From Heligmosomoides polygyrus polygyrus (Eukaryota > Nematoda > Chromadorea > Rhabditida > Heligmosomidae): DNA of 64,000 bases. The stretch lies in assembly GCA_947396885.1 (NCBI GenBank), contig OX377202.1:74062643-74126642 (forward strand), given 5' to 3'. Position numbers and translations under genes: made by a program. How positions within the stretch are numbered: position 1 is the stretch's first letter; the number at the start of each line of letters is the position of its first letter. Below the pieces are notes generated by a model. It saw only the letters and a list, made by a program, of their open reading frames with translations. It did not search any database and was not told where the DNA came from. Of this stretch, positions 1 through 10,889 are shown one piece after another.

Positions 1-433
1 CCAAACACAAGACAAAAGGTGACTAAACAAGTGACTTGTGGCTTGCACAACAACGCAATACCTCAAAACCAGCAGCAAACTACAGTTTCCTGGAGATTCC
101 TGTCAACCATTCCTTTGAATTGCCTTTGATTATTTGGTATATTGTTTTCCTGAATGTGTTTGACCCCGTCGCTGGGTTGCAGCCGAGCTTGCTAATTGAA
201 AATTAAATTACACACTATTTCACACTGAGTGGCCATCGTTCTAGAGAGTAAAACTTTCAACGGAGTAAGAAAAATCAACGATTCATAACCAAAAATGATC
301 GCTAGGAAACCTGCCTTCAAAAGGGTATAATACGTCAGCGGGTTTACTTTGAGTTAAAGAAGAAATAAAAAACAGAAATATTGCAAAAATTATGATTCAA
401 CCTAATAGATTTGTTAGGCAGAAGTGAGCGCAG
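1..433. other. Unannotated sequence
   Basis: I see no gene, repeat or RNA in this stretch. It is AT-rich with stops in all frames. If the reading frame at 434-730 is a real last exon, upstream exons could lie here or before the window. Confidence 0.4.
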
Positions 434-730
434 GAGGATGTTCTTTCTGACGGCTTCACTGCTTCAGGTCACGTCTTCAACTCTCCCATCAGTGGTAAAA
501 ATGTCGTTGCCACCATCAGTCGAGCCTTCCATGTCACGGAAGATGGTAGAGAAGAAGCCGTTTATACGAAAACCAAACTAATCGTAAGAAGTATACCTGT
601 GCTCATCAGTAGGAGAGCGGACGGACGAGAGATCTATGCAACGCACCTGTGTCCTTTCTTGTTGTGCCCTGACTTCAGTGATCTCTCGCAGCCTATTCCA
701 TGTGTTGCAAAAGGAGAAGAAATTTGGTGA
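434..730 (+). CDS. Possible terminal coding exon, unknown protein
   Basis: An open frame of about 98 codons runs to a TGA at 728-730. It lacks an ATG near its start, and a weak acceptor-like gcgcag precedes position 434, so it would be an internal or last exon. The product has a mixed, protein-like composition, including GHVFNSPISGKNVVATISRA and VRSIPVLISRRADGREIYA, and a Cys/Pro-rich end. I do not recognise the family. It may be a decayed or spurious frame, since no partner exon was found upstream within the window. Confidence 0.3.
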   Translation, partial: EDVLSDGFTASGHVFNSPISGKNVVATISRAFHVTEDGREEAVYTKTKLIVRSIPVLISRRADGREIYATHLCPFLLCPDFSDLSQPIPCVAKGEEIW

Positions 731-2115
731 AATTGGAGAAGACATTCGAATATTATAGAAGACGTCTGGCTACACTTGCATCCAAATAGCTGCTGTGATT
801 CACTGCACGCTGCTTCTATTGCTGGACTATCTACGCCTTGATTGGATTAGCATGCGAGATACGCTAGGAACGCCCACGTGGATGAGTATTCTGGCATAAT
901 GTTGGCCATGCGTTTTTACTGTCGTCTGATCAACCAGGAAAACACACGTCCTAGGATTTCTGGACTTATACAATGGGTTGGAGTGAAATCGGATGCAACT
1001 TAATCGAATTTTAAACATTAAGGCCGGAAATTAACAAACACTAGCAAATTCCAATGGGTCGAATCGCAGCTCATCTAACACAAAACTTTCGTTTTCACCA
1101 CATTTCAATTTCTTTTCTTGTTTGGGAAAAAGGTGTTTTCTTATCGTGTTTACTCAGAAATAATTCCAGAAATGGAGACTCCTATATTAGAGAAGAACGA
1201 TTTAGGAGTCTTCAATCTTTGAAATTCTTGGATCTTGCATTTGGACGAGGCACTAGCGGATAGTGCAGGTATTACAGAGCGGTATAACACGGCAATGACA
1301 AACCTCACGGATGCCGACGAGAAGTCATTCGAATTTCTAGCTTTAAACCGGAAGCTGAAGACGTCCCACTGAAAGGTTGCTTTCACAGAAGCAGCAAAGA
1401 AAAACACCACCGAACGCAGGAGCGGGCAGCGGTGTTGTTTTCTCTCACGCTACAAAACGATTTATTTGTATTGAAAAGAAACACTACGAGCAGTGCCGAC
1501 TTCGACTGATCGCAGGGGTGAGAGTGAAAAGGCGACGTGGACGTCCTTCATCAACGCTGCCGTTTTCCTTTCTCCGAATACATCGCCTGCAGGATGATGG
1601 CTGGCTGTATACTTTCACGAACGAAAGTATAATAGAAGAGTCCAGCAGGAGTGAACAGCATACAACGTCACAACCACCCTTCCCCTACTAGTAGTAGCGT
1701 TAGCGACATCCCCTAATGTGTTTGGAGCTGAGTGGGTTTGGCCGTAGAGATTCTAGTGTCTGAAATTTGCAGCCTTTCCAGATCTATGTAGCTAACAGGA
1801 CATTGGAACCAGTCAGAAAGACGTCAATCAACTACATATTTGTTATGCCTACTGGCCCTCTTCTGCTCTGAATTATGAAAACGCTCACAAATTGTGGATT
1901 GATATCTGGAAGATAAACGTCATGAGAATGGAGAGAAAAACTCTACTCAGCATTCAGAATATCGTGTATTGCGCCGTAAAAACAAGCGGCAGGATAAGTG
2001 TATGAAAGATGATACAGGTCTAGAAGCGAAGGCGCATAAACATTGCAGGTCTGGACAATGAGCAGTCGCGGCAATACATTGAATCTGACTTAACGATTTA
2101 TTGGAAGTACAATGA
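731..2115. other. Unannotated sequence
   Basis: Only short frames occur on either strand. None has recognisable domains or paired splice sites. No inverted repeat or tRNA-like box pair was noticed. Confidence 0.4.
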
Positions 2116-2904
2116 AAAAAAAATAATGAAAACAACGAAAACTCCTCTAAAAAGCCTGTAGCTGTACTGAAATCAAAAATTCTTTGCCAGAGCATTAAAT
2201 TAGATAAATTCCGCGCTACCACAGTCCAATCTGATTCAAATGCATCGTTTGAAGCGAAGCTAGAACGAAATTCGGTATCAGTTCGAGTTTTCAAAGAGAG
2301 GTTATCCCAAAGCGTGAGGAAAATGAAAGGCAGTAGAGAGCTAGAGCAGCGAATCAAGGAATCGACGAAGAAGACACACGATGGCGATGACGGCGGGACG
2401 AGTGGAGATGAATCAAATTTTGAGAGCGGAAGCGTTGAATCGGTCTAATTGACTGAGGCGGACGAAACCGTGTTAGATGTGGGCAGTGAAAACATCTGCG
2501 AGGCAGCTCAAACTAACCGACAACAGCCGTCTAGCACTGATGAACTGGCGGCTGGAGGGCGATGATGAGATGCTGACAATGCAGGAAGTTGAAGTGCTTG
2601 GAGTTCGGGGGCAGATGGGCTGACGGCCGCACGAAACGCTTCGCACTTGCAATTCCAGCGCAATTTCGAGCCTCTTCACCGCCGAGAACGGCCAGCGGAA
2701 GAGGGCCGCTAGTGCCTGAGCGCGAGGAAGAGAAAATTCGCAAAAATTCGAAGCGAACTTCTGGAGCAAGCCTTCTGCCCCTTCCCGTGTACCCGCTGCT
2801 GCAACAGGAAACGCTTGGTGGGGCACCGCACAGCGGAAGCATTTCGGAATCGGATGAAGCAGCGAGAAGCGAATCTCCCGTGGGAGCTCGGCGATTTGTC
2901 ATGA
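2116..2904 (+). pseudogene. Decayed coding region, unknown protein
   Basis: One reading frame stays protein-like for about 790 bases although broken by several stops (TAA at 2446, tandem TGA near 2562, a later TGA and TAG, final TGA at 2902). The first 110 codons are uninterrupted and hydrophilic, with Asn/Lys-rich, basic and then acidic Ser/Gly-rich segments such as ESTKKTHDGDDGGTSGDESN. The distal part holds a Cys-rich stretch CPFPCTRCCNRKRLVGH that looks vaguely zinc-binding. Continuity of composition across stops suggests a pseudogene, possibly of a mobile-element protein. Alternatively the first 333 bases are a real last exon and the remainder is 3' sequence. Family not recognised. Confidence 0.3.
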
Positions 2905-4247
2905 GATATATGGGCCGCGCGAGGAAACAATGGCCGCAGGAGGACGCCCAGCTCGGGACGAATTATAAGCGCGGTTCAGTTATTAGAGGGAATAATGTGG
3001 CGCAGACAGAGTGGCGCCTGAAAACAATTCTAAAGCTCTTGACTAATCTCGGCAATAACAATACACTGGGCCAGGAAGGAAACCGAACATTGAGATTACA
3101 GCCCGTCAAGACGTCTTCAGACTTCTTCCCCGACTAGAAAACAACTGCACTGAAGAGGAGGAAACCATTCCTGAATAGGGAACGACCACTTTTTCAAGAG
3201 ACAATTTATACACGTAACTGCCTACAGTTGAAAACTGTACTTGCATCGTCGTGATGTAGAGGTGCTTTGACCAACATCCCTTTTCGATACGCCAGAAATA
3301 AAGACAGTCCTCAATGACGTACGCCAGGGGCATTCAATTCATATCAGATTTGGCATCGTGGTAAGGAGGTAAACTTAGCGACTGGAGCAAGTATACTGTG
3401 TACAGCAGGAAAAATAGAGAAAGCCATCCCTAGATATAGTGTTTAACTGGAAGAGTTAACTCTTCAGACCAACTGCTAGGAACAAATTTAAATGATACGT
3501 TAAGGTGCTTCCTCTAGGGTAATTTCGAACGACCATGCATTCCAACTCGCTGTCGCTTCAGTGCCAGGTTCAAGCGAAGCGTGAAATTGTGATCAAATTT
3601 CAGTTCCTGCTCGTGTTGTTCCACAATTAGAATCCTCTCTGTGGTTTCATAAGGAATGCTATTATGATTTTTGAAACGGTAAGATCTAACATGCGTCCCA
3701 GGCTTCAGCCTATTGAGCTTTCTAAAAAAGGATCTGTACCACATAGCTTTCCTAAACGGAACAACAGCTGACAGGTGATCTATTTATTTATCCTTTATCT
3801 ACTTCACTATAAGAGCACATTTTTAGTTTTAGCTTTCTCGCAGCATAATTGAATGGAATATGGAAGAATGCGTTCGTTACTCAAATTTCCAAAAAATCTT
3901 CTTTTAATGACCTCGTAGTAAATGTGCATTGAGCACTGCGTCAGTGCTCTCTACGGCGTTCAAAAAAACTTCAAAAAGCACCTTAGAGGGCTCCTTGAAG
4001 TTATTGAGATAATCCCAGATAACCTGTTTGGACTTTCGTCAGCAAGACCTATTCAAAGTTTTCTCCTTTCTGTCAGTGGTTGACTAAATGGATGGAATGC
4101 AGAAACCGAATGCTGTAGGTTTCCTCTGCTTCAGCTCCTTTGAGCCACAATGTGGATGCCCTTTCTCCTTCTCGTGCTTTTCATATTTATAAACTTCAAG
4201 ACACCGTTTGCAGGTTTGGAATCACGCTCAGTATGTACGCAGATCAT
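2905..4247. other. Unannotated sequence
   Basis: No convincing coding frame or repeat was identified. The short frames present have no supporting splice sites or motifs. Confidence 0.4.
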
Positions 4248-4259
4248 CTAGTATACATA
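4248..4259. repeat. Target-site duplication (left) of SINE
   Basis: The 12-mer ctagtatacata here recurs at 4553-4564 on the other side of the SINE copy. This is the signature of LINE-type target-primed insertion. Confidence 0.8.
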
Positions 4260-4552
4260 AAGGGTAAAGGATAAAGGACGGCGTTACTCAATCCCTTTTG
4301 GGGTGCGCCAGCGCATTCTACTTCTACGGGATGTCGTTGAGGCGACATGAATGCGTATTTGGCCATACAATGACTTGCGGTGGCCAGCCGATGAACAAGT
4401 CAGCGCTTTAACCTTCCCAGACAAGTCTGGTACCAATTCACCGACCCCGGAGGGATGGAGGGCTTGGTTGGCCTGGGGGGGAAATCCGAACCAGGAACCT
4501 GGGATCTGGTGCACGCGACAGTCGCGCCTCCTCCGACTGCGCTACACGCGCC
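4260..4552 (-). mobile_element. tRNA-derived SINE, near-complete copy
   Basis: On the minus strand the element starts with gggcgcgtgtagcgcagtcg, containing an A-box-like TAGCGCAGTCGG. A B-box-like GGTTCGGATTT follows about 50 bases later, then a unique body with CTCCGGGGTCGGTGAATTGG and ACTTGTCTGGGAAGG, and it ends in a cctttatcctttaccc tail. Related copies occur at 4992-5245, 17103-17396, 22066-22312, 30850-31628, 32788-33375, 36372-36650, 43483-43862, 47448-47672, 52012-52262 and 56722-56948. The flanking 12-bp duplication and high similarity to copy 2 suggest a relatively recent insertion. It would depend on a LINE such as the RTE elements in this window; that partnership is inference. Confidence 0.85.
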
Positions 4553-4564
4553 CTAGTATACATA
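4553..4564. repeat. Target-site duplication (right) of SINE
   Basis: Perfect copy of the 12-mer at 4248-4259. Confidence 0.8.
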
Positions 4565-4991
4565 CTGTGTTAAAAGAGGAACAGGTTTAACTGCGTTCAA
4601 ACGCCGACGACTTATTGCAGACTTTAGAATTCTGCAGCTCAAATGTCCGATGAGGTTCGCGATATTAGATTGTTAATAAACGGGAATCTACGTTTTAGTG
4701 CTGTTTACGAACCTTTAGTCAAATTTTCAAATTTTCGCACCTATAACCTTTCCAAGTTTTTGGAGAGTAACAATCTTCATCTCCTTCTGCGTGCGCACAA
4801 AAAGTCTGTGTGGCTCATCAGTAAGTTGACGACAGCAGTGTTCAACCAGTTCCAGAGGAAACACATCGACATGGCAGAAAATATTCAGAACAACTTCACA
4901 CCGAAGACTATGAGACGCTTTGGCGGAGAGTACTGGCTTATTAGCTGTTTTGTCAAGCACTGGTGCCTCCCGAGGGTAGTTCACAAAGTAT

Positions 4992-5245
4992 AAAGGATAA
5001 GGATAAAGGACGGCGTTATTCGATCCCTTCTGGGATGCGCCAGCGCATTCTACTTCTACGGGATGTCGTGGAGGCGACATGAATGCGTATTTGGCCATAC
5101 AGTGACTTGCGGTGACAAGTCTGGTACCAATTCACCGACTCCGGGGGGATGGAAGGCTTGGTTGGCCTGGGCGGGAAATCCGAACCAGGAACCTCGGGTG
5201 CACGTGACAGTCGCGCCTCCTCCGACTGCGCTACACGCGCCCACC
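4992..5245 (-). mobile_element. tRNA-derived SINE, internally deleted copy
   Basis: Same family and orientation as the copy at 4260-4552. It lacks about 40 internal bases (the segment with the gatgaacaagtcagcgc motif). It is bounded by a perfect 15-bp duplication tagttcacaaagtat at 4977-4991 and 5246-5260. The tail has taaaggataaggataaagg on the plus strand. Confidence 0.85.
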
Positions 5246-5260
5246 TAGTTCACAAAGTAT

Positions 5261-6214
5261 CTAATAATAATAGATGCCGTTAGACAGACATTGGCTCTGA
5301 ATGCATGCAAGTATTATTGTATTACATATGCCATTTTCATTCAAAGTGAACGCTCTCCAAAGCACTAAGATTTTACAAATTCAAATGGACGGTTTCCAAA
5401 CCGAAATTATCGTATTTCAAATTAAACGAAAAACGTATTAATGAGGATGGAAAATCGATCTGAGCTTTTGGCTTTCCGAATTTTATAACAACAATACATT
5501 ACTAACATCTTCGGGTTAATACCTTTCATGCATCAGTGAAAGTAGGATATCCATGAGAAGGAGCAAGAACGTTAGAAGATCTGAAGAGGAGTAAACCAGG
5601 AAGATTTGGCAATTTGAGGCACAAATGAAAGCAGACTGCTATCATCTCAGCAATAGCCTCCTGTAGTCTACCCAACACGCTTTCAGCGACTTCTTCCAAC
5701 TCATCAAAGGTTAGTTATTTGTTAGTGAATATGGATCGATTTCGCAGTTTTCAACGAGTTAATAACTGGAAAATCCGCGAAAAAATAAGGCTATGCGCTT
5801 GCAGAATTTATTAACACCTTAAAAATGTCATCTAATATCATTAAATTTGATGCACAAAAAAGCAAATATTTTCGCAAAAAAAAACTTGTGCTGGTGTATG
5901 CGTAGATCGATTTGTTCTGTCATAATAAGGCGCGCAAGCGAAGTAGTGGAGGCCAGACTATTCCCAAGGGAATGCGGTTGTTCTCCAGCACAATCGTCAA
6001 AACGCTTCAGCTCCATCACGTTGTGATTCTCCAACACAGAATTAGAAAAATACTCCGCTTGCGAAAACCGTTTGTGAAGCCAAGAATGGATGTGATCCCA
6101 ACTTCATCAGAGAAGGGGACGGAAAGTGCCTGAAAGAAAGTCTGAAGTGAGCGACATATCCCAGCCTCCATTCTCAAGCAATTTTTCACTCGACGGGATT
6201 GAAGTGCGAGAAGA
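5261..6214. other. Unannotated sequence
   Basis: AT-rich sequence without a convincing gene. Short frames around 5830-6130 on both strands overlap each other and carry no motifs. Confidence 0.4.
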
Positions 6215-6577
6215 ATGAAGCTAGAGAGACTACAGAAGAACATTGATGCCCTGAGTTGGCGTGTGACGACGCAGCTCAGATTAGATGATGTGGACCGTCG
6301 GCCCGAATATCGAATGAGGGAGCGAAGAATCAAATCTGCCGGAGACTACACCCGGCTGTTCTTCGGTTGCTTGGTCACTAACGAGCCCGCCGCCGCTTCA
6401 GAAGTGTTCGGCAACTCACTTGCCGCCGATAACTGGAGTTGGTATCAGGGCGCTGATGTAAAGTACCGCTCAGGAAATTGTGCCCAAGGCAACTTCTACA
6501 AATCCATAAAAATTCTGACAGGAATCTCTCTAGAGAGGCGGCTGCCAACTTCTACTCTCTTGAAGCTCTGTCAATGA
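6215..6577 (+). CDS. Hypothetical 120-codon ORF
   Basis: ATG-initiated frame whose first 40 residues are charged and helix-like (KLERLQKNIDALSWRVTTQL), followed by a mixed segment with NSLAADNWSWYQGADVKYR. Length alone is not decisive for this base composition and I recognise no family. It could be an exon of an unresolved gene or a chance frame. The minus-strand frame over 6016-6333 is less protein-like. Confidence 0.25.
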   Translation: MKLERLQKNIDALSWRVTTQLRLDDVDRRPEYRMRERRIKSAGDYTRLFFGCLVTNEPAAASEVFGNSLAADNWSWYQGADVKYRSGNCAQGNFYKSIKILTGISLERRLPTSTLLKLCQ

Positions 6578-6809
6578 GTTATGTCAACATTGCCACTCTA
6601 TGCAAGAGAACGCCCTTACATCGAATGGAAGAAATTACCGTCAATTAGTAAGTACTCTAACAGTGAACTTGGAACATAAACGGATACTTGGCGTGAAGAT
6701 CGCTCCTGTGAATCTCGTTAATTGTACTAGTATTTTTTGGCGTGCACTAGTTCAACCCGCTAAAGCTGAAGGAGAGATCTCCGCAAGAGCATTGTCGAAA
6801 TTATAGTGG

Positions 6810-7458
6810 AAATTTGAAAATAAAAATCAATGATCTTTCAGTGACTGAGAAGCCCCAATAAGACTTACTCGGTTCAAATTCATGTAGGAACTTAACTACT
6901 CGTGGCAGTGCGCTTCTTCGCCTGTCCGTCGTCGCCGAAGTTTTTTTTCGCTTTAAAGCGATTGGTTCAAAAACTAGGCACTAGGCAAATGCCTCCTACA
7001 CATTTCGAGCGATGACGAAAAAATCTCACCAAATTCTCCGCCTCGGCAACTCTCCGAAATGAGACAGTTTCTTCAGAATTCTTATTCCAAAGGCAGAATC
7101 GAACTCTACCAAATCTTAAAGCTCATACCACATATTTTTATCCTTCGTATGCCTGTATTTAGGTCGTTTCCTTGTTCATAAATATTATGACACGCAGTCA
7201 GAGTTTCTGTTTGCGCAGATTAAATGCACTAATTTGTCACTAAATAGACTGCAATCACTGCTGTTGTACTTCTAAAATAACGAAGGAAACTTTTCACGCC
7301 TTCCTACGTATTTCTCTAGCAAATATTTCAGGAAATGTTGAGCTTCAAATTCACCTTGAGTAGGAGTGAGCCTTTAGCGTGCCTTTTTCAATCCGCTTAT
7401 GTCATCGCAGCAAATGTGTAAGAAGTCGATGACACTTATACGAAGGTGGTATACTACA
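6810..7458. other. Upstream spacer
   Basis: Low-complexity AT-rich stretch with no coding frame. It may include the promoter region of the ORF starting at 7500. Confidence 0.35.
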
Positions 7459-7467
7459 ATATAAATG
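7459..7467 (+). promoter_or_regulatory. TATA-like box
   Basis: aatataaat lies about 40 bases upstream of the ATG at 7500. A TATA-like element is plausible here, but AT-rich DNA produces these by chance. Confidence 0.25.
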
Positions 7468-7499
7468 CTCCATTCATGCTCACCTAATCATCGACGACC

Positions 7500-8297
7500 A
7501 TGAAGAACCTTAGAATCTCAATCCGACTGCCTCATGCATGCTGGCTTTGCTCGGAATTGTTCTCAGTTGCCGCTTTCGTTACCTGCTTCTTCTGCGTAAT
7601 AACCGTCCCCTTTACGTATAAGAACGGGAAAAAATTCCATGATTGCCATTCTTCGACGGTAGAGAGCGATACTGCGGACCGGGGATGCACCTGTTGCGAG
7701 AGACCTTCTGTTTGCTCACCTCCTCTCTGTCTTGTGGCTCCTCTGTCGGGGGTCTGTAGTGCTAATCGTCTCAAGCGTCCTCGTTCGCCCCTCTACTCGA
7801 TGTTTTCGTCAGCGACGTTCTCACATCTTATCTTCGCCACTTGTCTGATCGGTCTGGGGTTCACGCAGTACGGGAAGTTCCCATTCGACACATTCTTTCT
7901 TCGACGACGCACTACAGCAAAGGACGCATTAACGAACTCTACTGATTTAGGTCATCTGTGGTGTCATGAAGGCGAGAAAATTTTATATTCTCCTACGCAG
8001 TGTCCTGCCCAGACATTGGAATGCTTCAAATTCACGTGTGAATCAAGCGATAGTGAGTTTCTACATCAAACTAATCCCTGTCGAAATTACAGCACTTTTC
8101 CTTTTCCCTCATCTCACCCACGTTACATCTACAAAGCAGGAAACGGACATCTTAAGTGTGCTAGCTCAATCAGTGCGTCACAATCAACAACAACCATGGC
8201 TATTTACAGGGGCGCTGAAAGTGTTGACCACCAGAAACGGTACTACGATTTCTTAGCAAAACCGCTTTACATTGATGTAGCAACGCCGGATATATAA
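7500..8297 (+). CDS. Hypothetical secreted Cys-containing protein
   Basis: This 265-codon frame is longer than expected by chance here. The ATG at 7500 opens a hydrophobic stretch (LFSVAAFVTCFFCVITVPF). A second ATG at 7800 opens an even better signal peptide, MFSSATFSHLIFATCLIGLG. A Cys-spaced segment follows: LWCHEGEKILYSPTQCPAQT, then LECFKFTC. That spacing resembles the first half of nematode Ly6/three-finger-like secreted proteins; this is family-level inference. A GTGAGT donor-like site at about 8053 suggests the frame beyond it may be intronic, so the true gene may start at 7800, splice near 8052 and continue in exons not identified. No neighbour supports a function. Confidence 0.45.
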   Translation: MKNLRISIRLPHACWLCSELFSVAAFVTCFFCVITVPFTYKNGKKFHDCHSSTVESDTADRGCTCCERPSVCSPPLCLVAPLSGVCSANRLKRPRSPLYSMFSSATFSHLIFATCLIGLGFTQYGKFPFDTFFLRRRTTAKDALTNSTDLGHLWCHEGEKILYSPTQCPAQTLECFKFTCESSDSEFLHQTNPCRNYSTFPFPSSHPRYIYKAGNGHLKCASSISASQSTTTMAIYRGAESVDHQKRYYDFLAKPLYIDVATPDI

Positions 8298-8774
8298 TTA
8301 TCTAAATGCATAACGTAGAGGAACTAAAAGCGATAATCTCGGTACCATTTTCGTGAAAGGGCTTTCGAAGATGACAAAAATTGCTATAGGCTGTGGAGAA
8401 TAAACCCTTTGATGAGAAGAATACTGGTGCACAAGCTCTAGAAACCACCTCGACAGGAATTTCTTAAGGGGAAGAATAAGAGATGTGACGACAAGGCTTC
8501 GCAACCACGTCTTGAGGAGCACTTGCACTTTTGCTCCGTGAGCGTTTCTCCATCTAAAGATAGTTACTGTATTTTTTGTTAGATTATGAAAAGGGGGAGG
8601 GGCCACGGTTCTTGAGCACATAGCACTCGTTTATGTACTATTTCTTTTTTGTTTATTTACTTATTGACTTGTTTATTCAATCGTACATTTATTTATTTGA
8701 TGGTGATGTCCGCTGCTTCACGTGGTGCCACTGGTCACTGCATGCCTTTGCTGGCTACGAACATTCTGCGGACG
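8298..8774. other. Spacer with TTTA-rich tract
   Basis: No gene seen. A TTTA/TTTG-rich tract lies around 8639-8702, immediately before the RTE fragment. Confidence 0.4.
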
Positions 8775-10065
8775 AGGGGCACGCTACGAACACCCATGAC
8801 AAATCACATGGTGTATCTCAGTTCACGTTTTTCGAGATAGTGGTGCTATGGCGCTCGCGGCAGTCGAGCGAAGCACGACTAGTGCGAGAAGTGTGCGGGG
8901 TCCCTGGTGCGAGGTAGCGTAAGCAGGGCCCGCGGCAGCGTTGAATGTGGGCCGCTCGTGCAAGTTGGTTGAAGCACTGGAGCGAAGAAGAGTTGATTTC
9001 TGTGCGGTGCAAGAGACGAGGTGGTCCTGTAGCAAGTCAAGGGACATAGGCCATGGCTTTAAGGCCGTTCTGTGTGGTAGTATCGAGGCAGTGAGTCGCC
9101 GCTAAGGAGCGACTCTACCACTTCTTTTCTGTGTATGCTCCGCAGGCTTGCTGCTCCAATCAAGCCAAACATTAGTTGTGGAGCCTTCTTGATGAGAAGA
9201 CACGGGAGGTACCTTCGAAAGATGTCTTCATAGTCACTGATGACCTTAATGGGCACGTAAATGCTACGAAGGGCGGTTACAGCTGAAGCAGGTGAGAGTA
9301 TTCTTGATTACGCGGAATCGCATATATCCTCACCATAGTCAACATCGACTTCCGAAAGCGACTCCCATCTCATGTATACATATAGGGACCGGACAAACTT
9401 TGTCCTTGTGAAGAACCGTGATCGAAGTGTTGTCACAGAGGCGAAGTTCCTTCATCATGAGACGGTACCGCTGATTTGCCTATTAAAGATAACACTCTCG
9501 AGACTGAAGTAGGGTGAGCTTTGCTGCGCATTCAGAATCAACAGGTGGCGAATTAAAGAGAAAGAAGCAGCTAGAATTTCTCGCGTTTACAGTCACGACT
9601 GTCGACGAAACTTGGAAGAAAGGAAGCCGACACGATACATACACCAAGATGCAGAGTTGGAACTCGGCATCGCGATGCCTGGACGACGCGAGGTCGAAGA
9701 GCAGGCATGGCTGTGCACAGACGATGTAAATACAAAGGTTCGAGAGAAGAAGGTTCTATCGCGCTTTTCTCAGCAATGACTGCTCGATACCAAGAAGCGA
9801 GGAATCTGCTGAGAAGGCCGTGGCTGTTGCAAAAGCCACTCATTGTGGAGATGTCAACGAAAAGCTCGAGTCACGCGATGGTGAGCGGTATCTGTACCGA
9901 CTTACAAAGTTTCGCCAACAGCAGACCGAGGATATTGAGTTCTTTGACATCAATGATGAGAACGGCCATCTTCTTATGGACCGCAAGAAGGCATTGAAGC
10001 GATTACTTTGAGGAACTGCCCACAGTAGAATTTCCTTATCCAGCCATCCCTTCAACGGCTCTAAC
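8775..10065 (+). mobile_element. RTE-type LINE fragment, endonuclease half (degenerate)
   Basis: Base-level similarity to the element at 61470-62965 is obvious, for example gaagcactggagcgaagaag followed by agttgatttctgtgcggtgc. The fragment corresponds to the apurinic-like endonuclease and the linker before the reverse transcriptase. The frame is destroyed by many indels and stops. It ends at 10065 where a different sequence begins (AAGGGTGTGC), and the LINE resumes near 11770 after missing about 500 bases of its RT region. Confidence 0.8.
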
Positions 10066-10885
10066 CAAGGGTGTGCTTAAATGAAATTCAAAATTTCGCA
10101 AATCGTAAATCGTAACTACGAAAAAGGCGTCGTTAATCGTAAATCGTTAACCGGAAATCGTAAGAGGTTCCTGACGTGTGCTGCAGTAGAGCTGAACTTT
10201 TATAGGTTTTCTGCCAACGTTAATACAAGGTTATCTTCAGTCCAAGCTTTTCATGCCAATTTTCCCTTTTTTACTTTTAGCTTTCCTTCTGTTGTACATC
10301 TTCCAAATCAAGCTTTACATGTTCTAAGAAAGTCGAGAAGTTGCCGATTCAAAAACTTTACCTTAACCTAAGATATGGTGTTTCAGCAAAAAGCTTTTAT
10401 TGTTTGAATGATCATTTCCAATTCTTTAGTAGTTTTTGATCAGAACAAAAAATAAAAAACATTTCACTCATTAACACAGCGAAACCAGCAATCTCGCATG
10501 CATTTAGCAAACATCGCATACTAAGCTAATCCATGGCGCAACTCTATCCCATGACGCGCGAAAAGGTCTTAGATTTTCTCTTCATTTGTCGGGAAACTCC
10601 AGTAACAACAAGTTCGAATATTCTAAAATACAATGCCGTAATACTTTCTAGGGTATTCTAGATTATAATAAAGGTGATCTCCACTAGAGTGGCCCATGAT
10701 CTCCCTTACTCGGAACAGTCAGCGCGACTGAGCGTCACTCTCATCACCTGTCCTTCTCTGCTTTCGTATTAAGAAATTTCTTGGAAAAGTGGTCACTGAA
10801 GAGTCCGCCATCTTCTACGTCAATTGTACCCGGAAGGCGCTGAAGCAGTCAAAGTTCGACCTCTATCAGAAGAAGGTAATGCTGC
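10066..10885. other. Inserted sequence with cgtaaatcgt repeats
   Basis: Immediately after the LINE break come short direct repeats of the aaatcgtaa/cgttaa type (10080-10170). They resemble the terminal region of the hAT element at 56440 (gggtgcacatttaacgg versus gggtgtgcttaaatgaa). It may be one end of a related hAT element, whose other end I did not find. The rest shows no gene. Confidence 0.3.
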
Positions 10886-10889
10886 GCTG

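Noticed and set aside
2589..3137. 182-codon ORF as a gene
   Set aside because: An overlapping frame of the same strand keeps better protein-like continuity over 2116-2904, and this frame has no motif.
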